This document shows, piece after piece, positions 6,856 through 13,582 of a stretch of 15,157 bases of DNA. The stretch covers positions 1 through 15,157 of the forward strand of contig CATZYY010000043.1 of the NCBI GenBank assembly GCA_958426425.1, given 5' to 3'. Numbering within the stretch: the first letter of the stretch is position 1; each line of letters opens with the position of its first letter. The position numbers and the translations under genes are program-made. The notes beneath the pieces were generated by a model. That model was given only the letters and a program-made list of their open reading frames with translations, did no database searches and was not told the origin of the DNA. Origin of the DNA: an uncultured Oscillospiraceae bacterium (GTDB lineage: Bacteria; Bacillota; Clostridia; Oscillospirales; Oscillospiraceae).

Positions 6856-6905
6856 AAAAAGCCGATGCCCTCTGCGACGAAGATCATCACAGAAGTCATC
6901 AGCTT
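6856..6905 (-). terminator. terminator-like attenuator hairpin in the antiporter leader
   Basis: On the minus strand the arms 6905-6888 and 6876-6859 pair as a 17 bp stem (AAGCTGATG, an A/G mismatch, then CTTCTGTG against CGCAGAGG and CATCGGCTT, with three G-U pairs) closing an 11-base loop. The stem runs into TTTTT (6860-6856). The antiporter ribosome binding site (6846-6841) starts 9 bases further on. No minus-strand gene lies upstream, so a normal gene-end terminator is unlikely. The position is that of a transcription attenuator. An upstream GCCCTGTG (about 6933-6926) could pair with CGCAGAGGGC in the 3' arm as an antiterminator; this is inference. Confidence 0.65.
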
Positions 6906-6963
6906 CCAAAAGCGGTTTCGGGGACACAGGGCCCGCCGCGGGAGAACTTCATTCCCGGGAAAC

Positions 6964-6992
6964 ATCGTAGCTGAAAGCCTGAACGGCGTCAA
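6964..6992 (-). promoter_or_regulatory. probable sigma-A promoter of the antiporter
   Basis: Minus strand TTGACG (6987-6992), a 17-base spacer and TACGAT (6964-6969). The start would be near 6957, giving a leader of about 125 nt before the ATG at 6831, enough for a regulatory RNA fold ahead of the hairpin at 6859-6905. Confidence 0.6.
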
Positions 6993-7017
6993 CCCCCGAC
7001 CGGATGAAAAATAGAAT

Positions 7018-7046
7018 TTGAATTATAAGGGAAGATATACTATAAT
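7018..7046 (+). promoter_or_regulatory. sigma-A promoter of ymfF-ymfH-lgt-folD
   Basis: TTGAAT (7018-7023), a 17-base spacer and a perfect TATAAT (7041-7046). The predicted start near 7053 gives a leader of about 62 nt with two hairpins. The surrounding 7000-7058 stretch is strikingly AT-rich compared with its flanks. Confidence 0.82.
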
Positions 7047-7060
7047 ATCGTCTATATGTC

Positions 7061-7098
7061 GTTCCACTGCGGTGGAACCGGGAATGGACTTCATTCCC
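7061..7098 (+). other. two consecutive leader hairpins before ymfF
   Basis: GTTCCAC-TGCG-GTGGAAC (7061-7078) and GGGAATG-GACTT-CATTCCC (7080-7098) are two perfect 7 bp stems one base apart. They end directly before AAAAGGAG (7099-7106), the ymfF ribosome binding site. There is no U tract, so termination is unlikely; mRNA stability or translational control is possible. Confidence 0.55.
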
Positions 7099-7114
7099 AA
7101 AAGGAGTTGAGACC

Positions 7115-8383
7115 TTGAAGGCAACGAGAATCCAACTGTCCGACGGCGTGTATCTCACGTATCTGCCGGCAAGAAAGTTCAAAACCAGCCTGCTCTCCGC
7201 TCAGTTCGTCACGCCTCTGCGGCAGGAGACTGCCTCCGCCTGGGCGCTGTTGCCGGCGGTTCTGCGCCGGGGCACCGTCCGCTACCCGGACCTGGGGGCC
7301 CTGTCCGCCCAGCTGGACCGGCTGTATGGCGCCTCCGTGGACTACACGGTGCGGAAAAAAGGCGAAAACCAGTGCGTGGGCTTTGTGGCCAGCTTCATTG
7401 ACGACAGCTTCGCCCCAGGCGGGGAGAAGCTGCTGGAGCCTGCGGCGGAGCTGGTGGGCGAGCTGATCTGCGATCCGGTCACGGAGCGGGGGCGGTTCGT
7501 CAGCGCCTATTTCGACACGGAGAAGACCAACCTCATCGACGCCATCCGCAGTCAGATCAACGACAAGCGGGACTATGCCGCCGCCCGGCTGCTGCAGGAG
7601 ATGTGCGCCGGTGAGCCCTACGGCGTCAGCCGCCTGGGCGACGAAAAGAGTGCGGAAAAGCTGCAGATGAAAAAGCTCTATGCCCAGTATGGGGAGCTGA
7701 TCTCCACCGCTCGGCTGGAGCTCATCTATATCGGCAGCGCCCAGCTGGATCGGGTGCGGCAGGCGTTGGCCGCCGCTTTTTCCACCCTGCCCCGGGACGG
7801 CATTCGGGACATCGCCGCCGCTGTGCCCCACCCGGCGAGGACCGAGGTTCGCACCGTCACAGAGGAGATGGACGTAACCCAGGGCAAGCTGGGCATGGGC
7901 TTTTCCTGCGGCAGCGACGATTACAGCGCAGTGCTGCTGGGCAACACCCTGTTCGGCGGCAGCAGCAACTCCAAGCTGTTTTTGAATGTGCGGGAGAAGA
8001 TGTCCCTGTGCTACTACGCCTCCTCCGCCTATCACCGGCAGAAGCGGCTGATCACCGTGTCCTCCGGCATTGAATTTGCGGATTATCAGCGGGCATATGA
8101 TGAGATCCTCCGCCAGCTGGAGGCGGTGCAGAAGGGCCAGCTGGAGGACTGGGAGCTGGGCGGTGCCCGCTCCACTCTGCTCAACGCCTACGCCTCCATG
8201 GGGGATTCCCAGGGCAAGCTGGAGAATTTCTATCTGGGACAGGCGGCCACCGGCCAGTCCGAATCTCCGGAGGACCTTGCCGCCCAGCTGCGGGAGGTGA
8301 CGGCGGAGCGGGTATTCCAGGCTATGGAGACCGTGACGCTGGATACGGTGTATTTCCTCAAGGGAAAGGAGGCCGCCCAATGA
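7115..8383 (+). CDS. ymfF: YmfF, M16-like peptidase lacking the zinc motif
   Basis: M16-fold protein of the YmfF family, encoded with the M16 peptidase YmfH in many Firmicutes. In Bacillus subtilis the pair is linked to 5-aminopentanol modification of elongation factor P; whether that holds here is not shown, as no EF-P gene is in the window. The 422 residues have the two-domain M16 layout, but the region where HxxEH should lie reads LLPAVLRRG (45-53), so it is a non-catalytic partner. The start is a TTG at 7115, chosen because AAAAGGAG ends 8 bases before it and the family N-terminus (KATRIQLSDGVYLTYLP) begins there. First gene of a four-gene operon; its stop overlaps the ymfH start (ATGA). 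Confidence 0.93.
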   Translation: MKATRIQLSDGVYLTYLPARKFKTSLLSAQFVTPLRQETASAWALLPAVLRRGTVRYPDLGALSAQLDRLYGASVDYTVRKKGENQCVGFVASFIDDSFAPGGEKLLEPAAELVGELICDPVTERGRFVSAYFDTEKTNLIDAIRSQINDKRDYAAARLLQEMCAGEPYGVSRLGDEKSAEKLQMKKLYAQYGELISTARLELIYIGSAQLDRVRQALAAAFSTLPRDGIRDIAAAVPHPARTEVRTVTEEMDVTQGKLGMGFSCGSDDYSAVLLGNTLFGGSSNSKLFLNVREKMSLCYYASSAYHRQKRLITVSSGIEFADYQRAYDEILRQLEAVQKGQLEDWELGGARSTLLNAYASMGDSQGKLENFYLGQAATGQSESPEDLAAQLREVTAERVFQAMETVTLDTVYFLKGKEAAQ

Positions 8384-9669
8384 AGCAGACCTTTTATGAG
8401 CGGATCGGCGAGTCCGTCTACCGGGAGAAGCTGCCCAACGGCCTTCAGATCTGCGTGGTGCCAAAGCCCGAGCACGCCCGGAAATACGCCTTCTTCGCCA
8501 CCCGGTACGGCGGCATGGATACCCGCTTTTCTCTGGACGGCAAGTGGCTGGATACCCCGGCGGGCATTGCCCACTATCTGGAACACAAAATGTTCGACAC
8601 CAAGGAGGGCAACGCCCTCCAGCGTCTGGCCCAGAATGGAGCGGAGCCCAACGCCTTCACCGCCAATGCCATGACCGGCTATTACTTTGACTCCACGGAG
8701 AAGTTCGAGGAGAATCTGGAGATTTTGCTCTCCTTCGTCTCCATCCCCTATTTTACCGACGAGAGCGTGGCCAAGGAGCAGGGCATCATCGGGCAGGAGA
8801 TCCGCATGATTGAGGACAACCCCGATTGGCAGCTCTACACCCGGATGATGAAGGCCCTGTATCAAAACCACGCCGCCCGGGAGTCCATCGCCGGCACGGT
8901 AGAGAGCATCTCCCATATCACTGCCCAAACCCTGTATGACTGCCACAAGGCCTTCTACACCCCCTCCAACATGATTTTGACGGTGGTGGGAGATGTGGAC
9001 CCGGTCCATGTGGTGGATTTGGCAAGGCGGATTCTGCCCCGGGAGGGCGGTCCCGTCATCCCCAGAGATTACGGGGAGGAGCCCGCCGCCATTGCGGAAA
9101 AGGAGACGAAAATGGCCATGGAAGTGGCCACACCCCAGTTCCTGACGGGCTTCAGGTGCACGCCGGCGCCGGAGGGGGAGCCGTACCTGCGCCTGGCTGC
9201 CATCGGCGATATGGCCTGCGACATTCTGCTGGGGGACTCCAGCCCCCTGTACCAGCGGCTTTACGAGCAGGGAAAGATCAACACCAGCTTCGGCGGTGCC
9301 TTTGAGATGATGCCCGGCGTTGCCTATCTCTACGCCGGCGGCGACAGCAAGGAGTCCCGCACCGTGGCGGCGGAGATTTTGAAGGAGGCCCGCCGGCTGA
9401 CTGCCGAGGGCATTGACGAGGACTTTTATCAGCGGGTGCGCAAGGCCGCCTTCGGTGAGAATCTGCGGGGACTGAACTCCTTCGAGAACATCGCCGTGAC
9501 GCTGACAGAGGGCTATTTCCACGGCTACGATCCCCTTCGCTTCCCCCAGGTGTTCGACACCATCGGCAAGGAGGACATCGCCTCCTTCCTGCGGGAGAAC
9601 ATCACGGAGGAGCGGTCGGTGCTCAGCGAGATTGTGCCCAAGGACGACACAGAGAAAGAAGGAGCTTGA
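8380..9669 (+). CDS. ymfH: YmfH, zinc-dependent M16 peptidase
   Basis: Metallopeptidase of the M16B group and likely catalytic partner of YmfF. The 429 residues carry the inverted zinc motif HYLEH (His65, Glu68, His69) in AGIAHYLEHKMFD. Glu140 in IIGQEIRM is the probable third ligand, although Glu145 is also at plausible spacing. A second, non-catalytic M16 domain occupies about 190-420 (PSNMILTVVGDVDP onward). No signal peptide, so cytoplasmic. The ATG at 8380 overlaps the ymfF stop by four bases and follows AAAGGAGG. The stop lies two bases before the chosen lgt start. The natural substrate is unknown; a small peptide or modified-protein processing role is inferred from the B. subtilis link to EF-P. 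Confidence 0.95.
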   Translation: MKQTFYERIGESVYREKLPNGLQICVVPKPEHARKYAFFATRYGGMDTRFSLDGKWLDTPAGIAHYLEHKMFDTKEGNALQRLAQNGAEPNAFTANAMTGYYFDSTEKFEENLEILLSFVSIPYFTDESVAKEQGIIGQEIRMIEDNPDWQLYTRMMKALYQNHAARESIAGTVESISHITAQTLYDCHKAFYTPSNMILTVVGDVDPVHVVDLARRILPREGGPVIPRDYGEEPAAIAEKETKMAMEVATPQFLTGFRCTPAPEGEPYLRLAAIGDMACDILLGDSSPLYQRLYEQGKINTSFGGAFEMMPGVAYLYAGGDSKESRTVAAEILKEARRLTAEGIDEDFYQRVRKAAFGENLRGLNSFENIAVTLTEGYFHGYDPLRFPQVFDTIGKEDIASFLRENITEERSVLSEIVPKDDTEKEGA

Positions 9670-9671
9670 TT

Positions 9672-10796
9672 TTGAAAGGTTTAACGGACATGCCCATCAG
9701 TTTCCCGGGCCTCTTTGGGGATTGGGAATTTAACCCCGACCCCATCGCTATCCACATCGGCCACGGGGTATACTGGTACGGCATCATTCTGGCCATTGGA
9801 ATGCTGGCGGGTCTGCTGCTGTGCATGAAGCAGGCCAAGCGCTACGGGCTCACGGAGGACAATGTGCTGGACATGGTGCTGTGGGCGGTGCCCAGCTGCA
9901 TCATCGGCGCCCGGCTGTACTACGTGATCTTCTATTTGGATCTGTACCGCAACGCCGACGGCAGCCTCAACTGGGGCGAGATGATCGCCATCTGGGACGG
10001 CGGCCTTGCCATCTACGGCACGGTGATCGCCGGCGTGATTGTGGCCTTCTTCTATACCCGGCACAAGAAACTGAAATTCTGGGCCATGACGGACCTGGCG
10101 GTGCTGGGCCTATTGACGGGTCAGTGCATCGGCCGCTGGGCCAATTTCATCAATCGGGAGGCCTTCGGCGACGTGACGGACCTGCCCTGGCGGATGCGAA
10201 TTTGGATCAGCAGCTACCAGTCCATTGACGTTCACCCCACGTTTTTGTATGAGAGCCTGTGGAACTTTGTGGGGCTGATGCTGATTTTGTTCATCGTCTC
10301 CAAGGGCCGCCGGTTCGACGGGGAGAACACCTGGTTCTACTTCCTGTGGTACGGCTTGGGCCGGTCTTGGATCGAGGGGCTGCGGACCGACAGCCTGTAT
10401 CTCTTTGACTGGACCTTTATGGGGTCCCCCATCCGTGTTTCCCAGGCCCTCAGCATGGTGATGGTGGTTGTGGCGGCGGTGATGCTGTTCTACAACATCA
10501 AAATCAAGAAGCGCAGCAGCGAGGATCTGCTGGTAAATGTGGTGGCCCGGGCCCAGGCGGAGGCTGCCGCCGAGGCCGAGGTGGCCCATGCCCTGGAGGC
10601 TGGGGAGGACCGGCCCGATGTGACGGCGGACGCCATCCCGGTACCTGCGGGGACTGAGGAGGCGGCCGGCGCTGCGAAGGCTGGAGAGACAAAGACCGTG
10701 CCCGTGGAGGCCGGAGAAACAGAGACCGTGCCCGCGGCGGAAAGCGAAACGGACGGAAAAAAAGAGGAGGACACCCATGGCGGCGATTGTCATTGA
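9672..10796 (+). CDS. lgt: prolipoprotein diacylglyceryl transferase Lgt with an acidic C-terminal tail
   Basis: Membrane enzyme that moves diacylglycerol from phosphatidylglycerol to the lipobox cysteine of prolipoproteins, the first step of lipoprotein maturation. From the TTG at 9672 it has 374 residues: seven predicted membrane segments to about 277, the signature GRWANFINREAFG (154-166, Arg155 matching E. coli Arg143) and Arg238 in RSWIEGLRTD. E. coli His103 is replaced by Tyr115 (GGLAIYGT), as I recall in other clostridial homologues. After residue 278 comes a charged Ala/Glu tail of about 95 residues with a 10-residue repeat, not part of the usual enzyme. TTG 9672 is preferred because GGAG ends seven bases before it; TTG 9666 and ATG 9690 are alternatives. 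The end overlaps folD by 20 bases. Confidence 0.95.
   Translation: MKGLTDMPISFPGLFGDWEFNPDPIAIHIGHGVYWYGIILAIGMLAGLLLCMKQAKRYGLTEDNVLDMVLWAVPSCIIGARLYYVIFYLDLYRNADGSLNWGEMIAIWDGGLAIYGTVIAGVIVAFFYTRHKKLKFWAMTDLAVLGLLTGQCIGRWANFINREAFGDVTDLPWRMRIWISSYQSIDVHPTFLYESLWNFVGLMLILFIVSKGRRFDGENTWFYFLWYGLGRSWIEGLRTDSLYLFDWTFMGSPIRVSQALSMVMVVVAAVMLFYNIKIKKRSSEDLLVNVVARAQAEAAAEAEVAHALEAGEDRPDVTADAIPVPAGTEEAAGAAKAGETKTVPVEAGETETVPAAESETDGKKEEDTHGGDCH
10680..10739 (+). repeat. tandem 30 bp repeat in the lgt tail
   Basis: Two adjacent 30-base units encode AGETKTVPVE and AGETETVPAA (residues 337-356). They are in frame and differ at a few positions, several silent or conservative, which suggests an older duplication within the acidic tail. 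Confidence 0.7.
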
Positions 10797-11634
10797 TGGA
10801 AAGGACCTGGCAGAGCGGGTGAAGTCCAAAACAGCGGAGGCAGCCAAGGGTCTGCCCCGGAAGCCGGGGCTGGCGGTGATTTTGGTAGGAGACGATCCGG
10901 CTTCCCGGGTCTATGTCACCGGCAAGGAAAAGGACTGCGCCCAGTGCGGATTCCTCAGCTTTGAGTACAAGCTGGAGGCCAGGACCACCCAGGCGGAGCT
11001 GTTGGCGCTGATCCGCCGTCTCAACGCCGACAACGCGGTAGACGGGATTTTATGTCAACTTCCCCTGCCCCGCCACATGGATGAAACAGAGATTCTCAAC
11101 GCCATTGACCCGGACAAGGACGTGGACTGTTTCCACCCGGTCAATGTGGGGAAACTGTCCATCGGCGCGCCGGTGTTCCTGCCCTGCACGCCTGCCGGCG
11201 TTATGGAGATCCTGGGCGACTGCGGCATTTCCCCCTCTGGTAAGCGGTGCGTGGTGGTGGGCCGCAGCAACATTGTGGGCAAGCCCATGTCCATGCTGCT
11301 GACCCAGGCGGACGGTACCGTGACCACCTGCCACTCCCGGACGCCGGACTTAGGGAAGATCACCCATCAGGCGGACATCCTGGTGACTGCCGTAGGCAGG
11401 GTGGGGCTGATTACCGCGGACATGGTAAAGCGGGGCGCCGTGGTCATTGACGTGGCCATGAACCGCAACGCGGAGGGGAAGCTCTGCGGCGACGTGGACT
11501 TCGCCGCCGTGGCCAAAAAGGCCTCCTACATCACCCCGGTTCCCGGCGGTGTGGGTCCCATGACCCGTGCCGTGCTGATGGAGAACATTCTCACCGCTGC
11601 CCGCCGCCACATTGGTTCGGTGAAGCGGTATTGA
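10777..11634 (+). CDS. folD: FolD, methylene-THF dehydrogenase / methenyl-THF cyclohydrolase
   Basis: Bifunctional one-carbon enzyme interconverting 5,10-methylene-, 5,10-methenyl- and 10-formyl-tetrahydrofolate with NADP(H), supplying purine and formyl-Met synthesis. The 285 residues show the catalytic Tyr46 and Lys50 (YVTGKEKDC), Gln94 in DGILCQLPLP (89-98), Asp117 in DKDVDCFHPVN, and the dinucleotide site VVVGRSNIVGKPMSMLL (159-175), with PVPGGVGPMTRAVLMENI near the end. The usual Gly after DVD is Cys118, a minor variation. The ATG at 10777 follows GAGGAGG and lies inside the end of lgt, so translation is coupled. It is the last gene of the operon and is followed by a strong bidirectional terminator. 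Confidence 0.98.
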   Translation: MAAIVIDGKDLAERVKSKTAEAAKGLPRKPGLAVILVGDDPASRVYVTGKEKDCAQCGFLSFEYKLEARTTQAELLALIRRLNADNAVDGILCQLPLPRHMDETEILNAIDPDKDVDCFHPVNVGKLSIGAPVFLPCTPAGVMEILGDCGISPSGKRCVVVGRSNIVGKPMSMLLTQADGTVTTCHSRTPDLGKITHQADILVTAVGRVGLITADMVKRGAVVIDVAMNRNAEGKLCGDVDFAAVAKKASYITPVPGGVGPMTRAVLMENILTAARRHIGSVKRY

Positions 11635-11642
11635 ATGAAGAG

Positions 11643-11690
11643 AAAAAAGAGCGGAGGGGCTGACATGTGTCAGTCCCTTCGCTCTCTTTT
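11643..11690. terminator. bidirectional terminator between folD and the PAP2 gene
   Basis: An 18 bp stem (11648-11665 with 11668-11685, two G-U pairs) is flanked by AAAAAA on the left and CTTTT on the right. It terminates folD on the plus strand and, 22 bases after its stop, the PAP2 gene on the minus strand. Confidence 0.88.
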
Positions 11691-11706
11691 GGTATATATC
11701 ATCGGT

Positions 11707-12396
11707 TCAGGCGCCATCCGGAGCCCGCCGCAGACGCAGATTGGACCACAGCCGCCGGTGCATCTGAATCAGCTGCCGGCGGTATACCACGGCTCCCACC
11801 GCCGTCGCCAAAGCGGCGCCGCCCGCCACATCCAGCACCGTGTGCTGCTTAATCAGCAGCGTGGACAGGCAGATGAAGAAGGCCAGGACCGTGGCGGCGG
11901 GACCGGGCCACCGGCGGCGCCGGAGATCCGCACAGTCCCACACCGCCCAGGCGGCGCCGATGGAGCCGACCACATGGACGGAAGGGAAGACGTTGGTGTT
12001 GGTGTCAATGGCGTAAAGAGAGGCTACCCAGCGAGAGAAGAAGCCTGTTTGTCCGGTCAGATCCGGCCGCAGATCCTGTCCATTGGGGAGCAGCGCCCAG
12101 ATCAGCAAGCTCAGAAAAAAGCTGCCGGCCAGGAAAGCCATGTACCGGCGAAAACCAGGCCGATCCTTTACCAGAAGGAACAGCCCCACTGCCACCAGCA
12201 GTGGGTACCACAGGCAGTAGAATACCACGAACGCAGGCTGGAAGGGAATCAGTCTGTCCAGGGGCAGCTGGGTGGCCCAGTAGCCGTGGACAATCAGCCG
12301 CTCCAGCAGAAAAAAGCATATGAGGTACACCGGAACCCAAAGGGCCCAGCGCAGTTCTCTCAGTATTTCCCGCATGTGTGCCGGCAGACGGTTCAT
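11707..12396 (-). CDS. PAP2-superfamily membrane phosphatase/phosphotransferase
   Basis: Integral membrane protein of the PAP2 superfamily, acting on lipid phosphates or related phosphoester substrates at the membrane. The 229 residues have about six hydrophobic segments. The catalytic motifs are LLPNGQDLRP (102-111), FPSVHVVG with His141, and KQHTVLDV with His185 and Asp189. The PSxH form instead of PSGH, and the short KQHxxxD box, fit the PAP2_3 / inositol-phosphorylceramide synthase-like branch. The frame is open to 12462, but the ATG at 12396 with GGGGGAGGAG six bases ahead is clearly the start. Single gene between two terminators. Substrate unknown; undecaprenyl pyrophosphate or phosphatidylglycerol phosphate cannot be told apart from sequence. 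Confidence 0.9.
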   Translation of the reverse strand: MNRLPAHMREILRELRWALWVPVYLICFFLLERLIVHGYWATQLPLDRLIPFQPAFVVFYCLWYPLLVAVGLFLLVKDRPGFRRYMAFLAGSFFLSLLIWALLPNGQDLRPDLTGQTGFFSRWVASLYAIDTNTNVFPSVHVVGSIGAAWAVWDCADLRRRRWPGPAATVLAFFICLSTLLIKQHTVLDVAGGAALATAVGAVVYRRQLIQMHRRLWSNLRLRRAPDGA

Positions 12397-12445
12397 GGCG
12401 GCTCCTCCCCCTTTTTGGATACTGTACCACATGGCTTTGCCGGGA

Positions 12446-12474
12446 CTGTTAAGAAATCGCAAAAAAATTGTGAA
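12446..12474 (-). promoter_or_regulatory. weak candidate promoter of the PAP2 gene
   Basis: Minus strand TTCACA (12469-12474), 17 bases, TAACAG (12446-12451). The -10 matches poorly. An alternative -10, TAAACT (12506-12501), lies inside the dyad upstream but has no good -35 at 16-18 bases. Confidence 0.25.
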
Positions 12475-12501
12475 CGATTTCCACCTCTGGAATCCAGTTC
12501 A

Positions 12502-12524
12502 GTTTACCACAAAAGCGGTAAAAC
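12502..12524. other. dyad GTTTACC...GGTAAAAC upstream of the PAP2 gene
   Basis: TTTACC (12503-12508) and GGTAAA (12517-12522) are perfectly inverted with 8 bases between; the outer bases extend the symmetry with one extra A. It overlaps a TAAACT box on the minus strand. It could be an operator controlling the PAP2 gene; no known regulator is recognised. Confidence 0.35.
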
Positions 12525-12540
12525 AATTCCAATGTTATGG

Positions 12541-12573
12541 AAAAAGGGAGCTGCCATTGGGCAGCTCCCTTTT
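12541..12573 (-). terminator. intrinsic terminator after the ABC importer operon
   Basis: A perfect 14 bp stem (12542-12555 with 12560-12573) and a 4-base loop, with TTTTT on the minus strand, 13 bases after the stop of the last permease gene. Confidence 0.92.
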
Positions 12574-12586
12574 GTTGCACGGAGGG

Positions 12587-13579
12587 TCAGCGTTCCTCGC
12601 GGAAGTAAGCCAGACCTAAGCTGGCGGGGGGCTGATGCTCCCGCTTCTTCCGCATGGAGACAATGATGAGCACCACCAAGGTCACCACGTAAGGAATCAT
12701 TTTGTACAGCTCCTTCACGGACAGATCCAGTCCGGAGGGGATGTACAGGTAGAGAATGTAGAATCCACCGAAGAGAATGGAGGCCAGGATGCTGATGTTG
12801 GGGCGCCAGATGGTGAAGATGACCAGCGCAATGGCCAGCCAGCCACGGTCGCCGAAGGCGTTGTTGGACCAGACGCCGCAGGCGTAGTCCATGACGTAGT
12901 ACAGTCCGCCAAGGCCCGCGATCATACTGCCCACGCAGGTGGCCACGTACTTGTAGCGGGTGACGTTGATGCCGGCGGCATCCGCTGTGGCAGGACTCTC
13001 GCCCACGGCCCGCAGCTGCAGGCCCACCCGGGTGCGCTTGAGAACGTAGGAGGACACCAGGGCGATGATAATGGCCAGATAGGCCAGGAATCCATAGGAG
13101 AGGAACACCTGCCCGAACCAGCCCAGGTTGCTCGCAAAGGGCAGGGACTTGCTGAAATAGGCGCTGGTGGCGGAGAGGGCAATGGAGGGCACCTCGCTGT
13201 TGGTGAGCTTGATGAGAGAGCCGCCGAAGAAGTTGCCGATGCCCACGCCGAAGGTGGTCAGGGCAAGGCCGGTGACGTTTTGGTTGGCCCGGAGGGTGAT
13301 GGTCAGCACACTGTACAAAAGCCCCATCAGCAAAGAGCCCAGCAGAGAACAGAGCATGGGAATGCCGATGGCCAAAATGGCGTTCATGGATTCCGCGGAG
13401 ACTGCCTGCTCATAGAAGAAGGAGCCGATAACGCCGCAGATACCGCCCACATACATGACGCCGGGGATACCCAGGTTCAGGTTGCCGGATTTCTCCGTCA
13501 GGATTTCGCCGGTACTTCCGTACAGCAGGGGGATGCCCTGCATGACGGCCCGGGGGATAAAGGACACCAGATCAAACAT
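12587..13579 (-). CDS. BmpA-type ABC importer permease (NupQ/YufQ-like)
   Basis: Membrane subunit of an ABC importer of the nucleoside (BmpA-associated) class, BPD_transp_2 family. The 330 residues contain about 8-10 hydrophobic segments. The family signature EKSGNLNLGIPGVMYVGG (29-46) and the cytoplasmic loop LRAVGESPATADAAGIN mark the permease that contacts the ATPase. The ATG at 13579 follows AAGGAGG. Three bases separate it from the stop of the upstream permease gene, and the two would form the heterodimeric channel. Last gene of its operon. The solute is inferred from family only: guanosine and other nucleosides for the B. subtilis relatives. Confidence 0.93.
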   Translation of the reverse strand: MFDLVSFIPRAVMQGIPLLYGSTGEILTEKSGNLNLGIPGVMYVGGICGVIGSFFYEQAVSAESMNAILAIGIPMLCSLLGSLLMGLLYSVLTITLRANQNVTGLALTTFGVGIGNFFGGSLIKLTNSEVPSIALSATSAYFSKSLPFASNLGWFGQVFLSYGFLAYLAIIIALVSSYVLKRTRVGLQLRAVGESPATADAAGINVTRYKYVATCVGSMIAGLGGLYYVMDYACGVWSNNAFGDRGWLAIALVIFTIWRPNISILASILFGGFYILYLYIPSGLDLSVKELYKMIPYVVTLVVLIIVSMRKKREHQPPASLGLAYFREER

Positions 13580-13582
13580 GGC

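Larger units (their letters stand above)
6946..7098. repeat. 11 bp direct repeat ACTTCATTCCC in the divergent intergenic region
   Basis: ACTTCATTCCC occurs at 6946-6956 and again at 7088-7098. The left copy lies at the predicted antiporter +1 and is followed by a CCCGGGAA palindrome; the right copy forms half of a hairpin before the ymfF ribosome binding site. They may be remnants of one duplicated element or binding sites for one protein. Confidence 0.45.

Noticed and set aside
4677..7114. defence or mobile island between ylxM and ymfF
   Set aside because: Only a dipeptidase and an antiporter are present; no integrase, transposase, terminal repeats or target duplication was seen.
6810..7182. 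two small minus-strand frames (60 and 77 codons) in the antiporter/ymfF intergenic region
   Set aside because: No ribosome binding sites. One crosses the attenuator hairpin and the antiporter start, the other overlaps the ymfF start; compositions are not protein-like. A leader peptide was considered but has no start signal.
10680..10739. possible CRISPR or VNTR array
   Set aside because: Only two units without spacers, in frame inside lgt; a coding duplication explains it.
12397..12462. longer PAP2 start at 12462
   Set aside because: The extra 22 residues are not hydrophobic or conserved-looking, and the strong GGAGGAG site sits before the ATG at 12396.
11635..12666. 343-codon plus-strand frame after folD
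   Set aside because: Begins inside the folD terminator and is antisense to the PAP2 gene.
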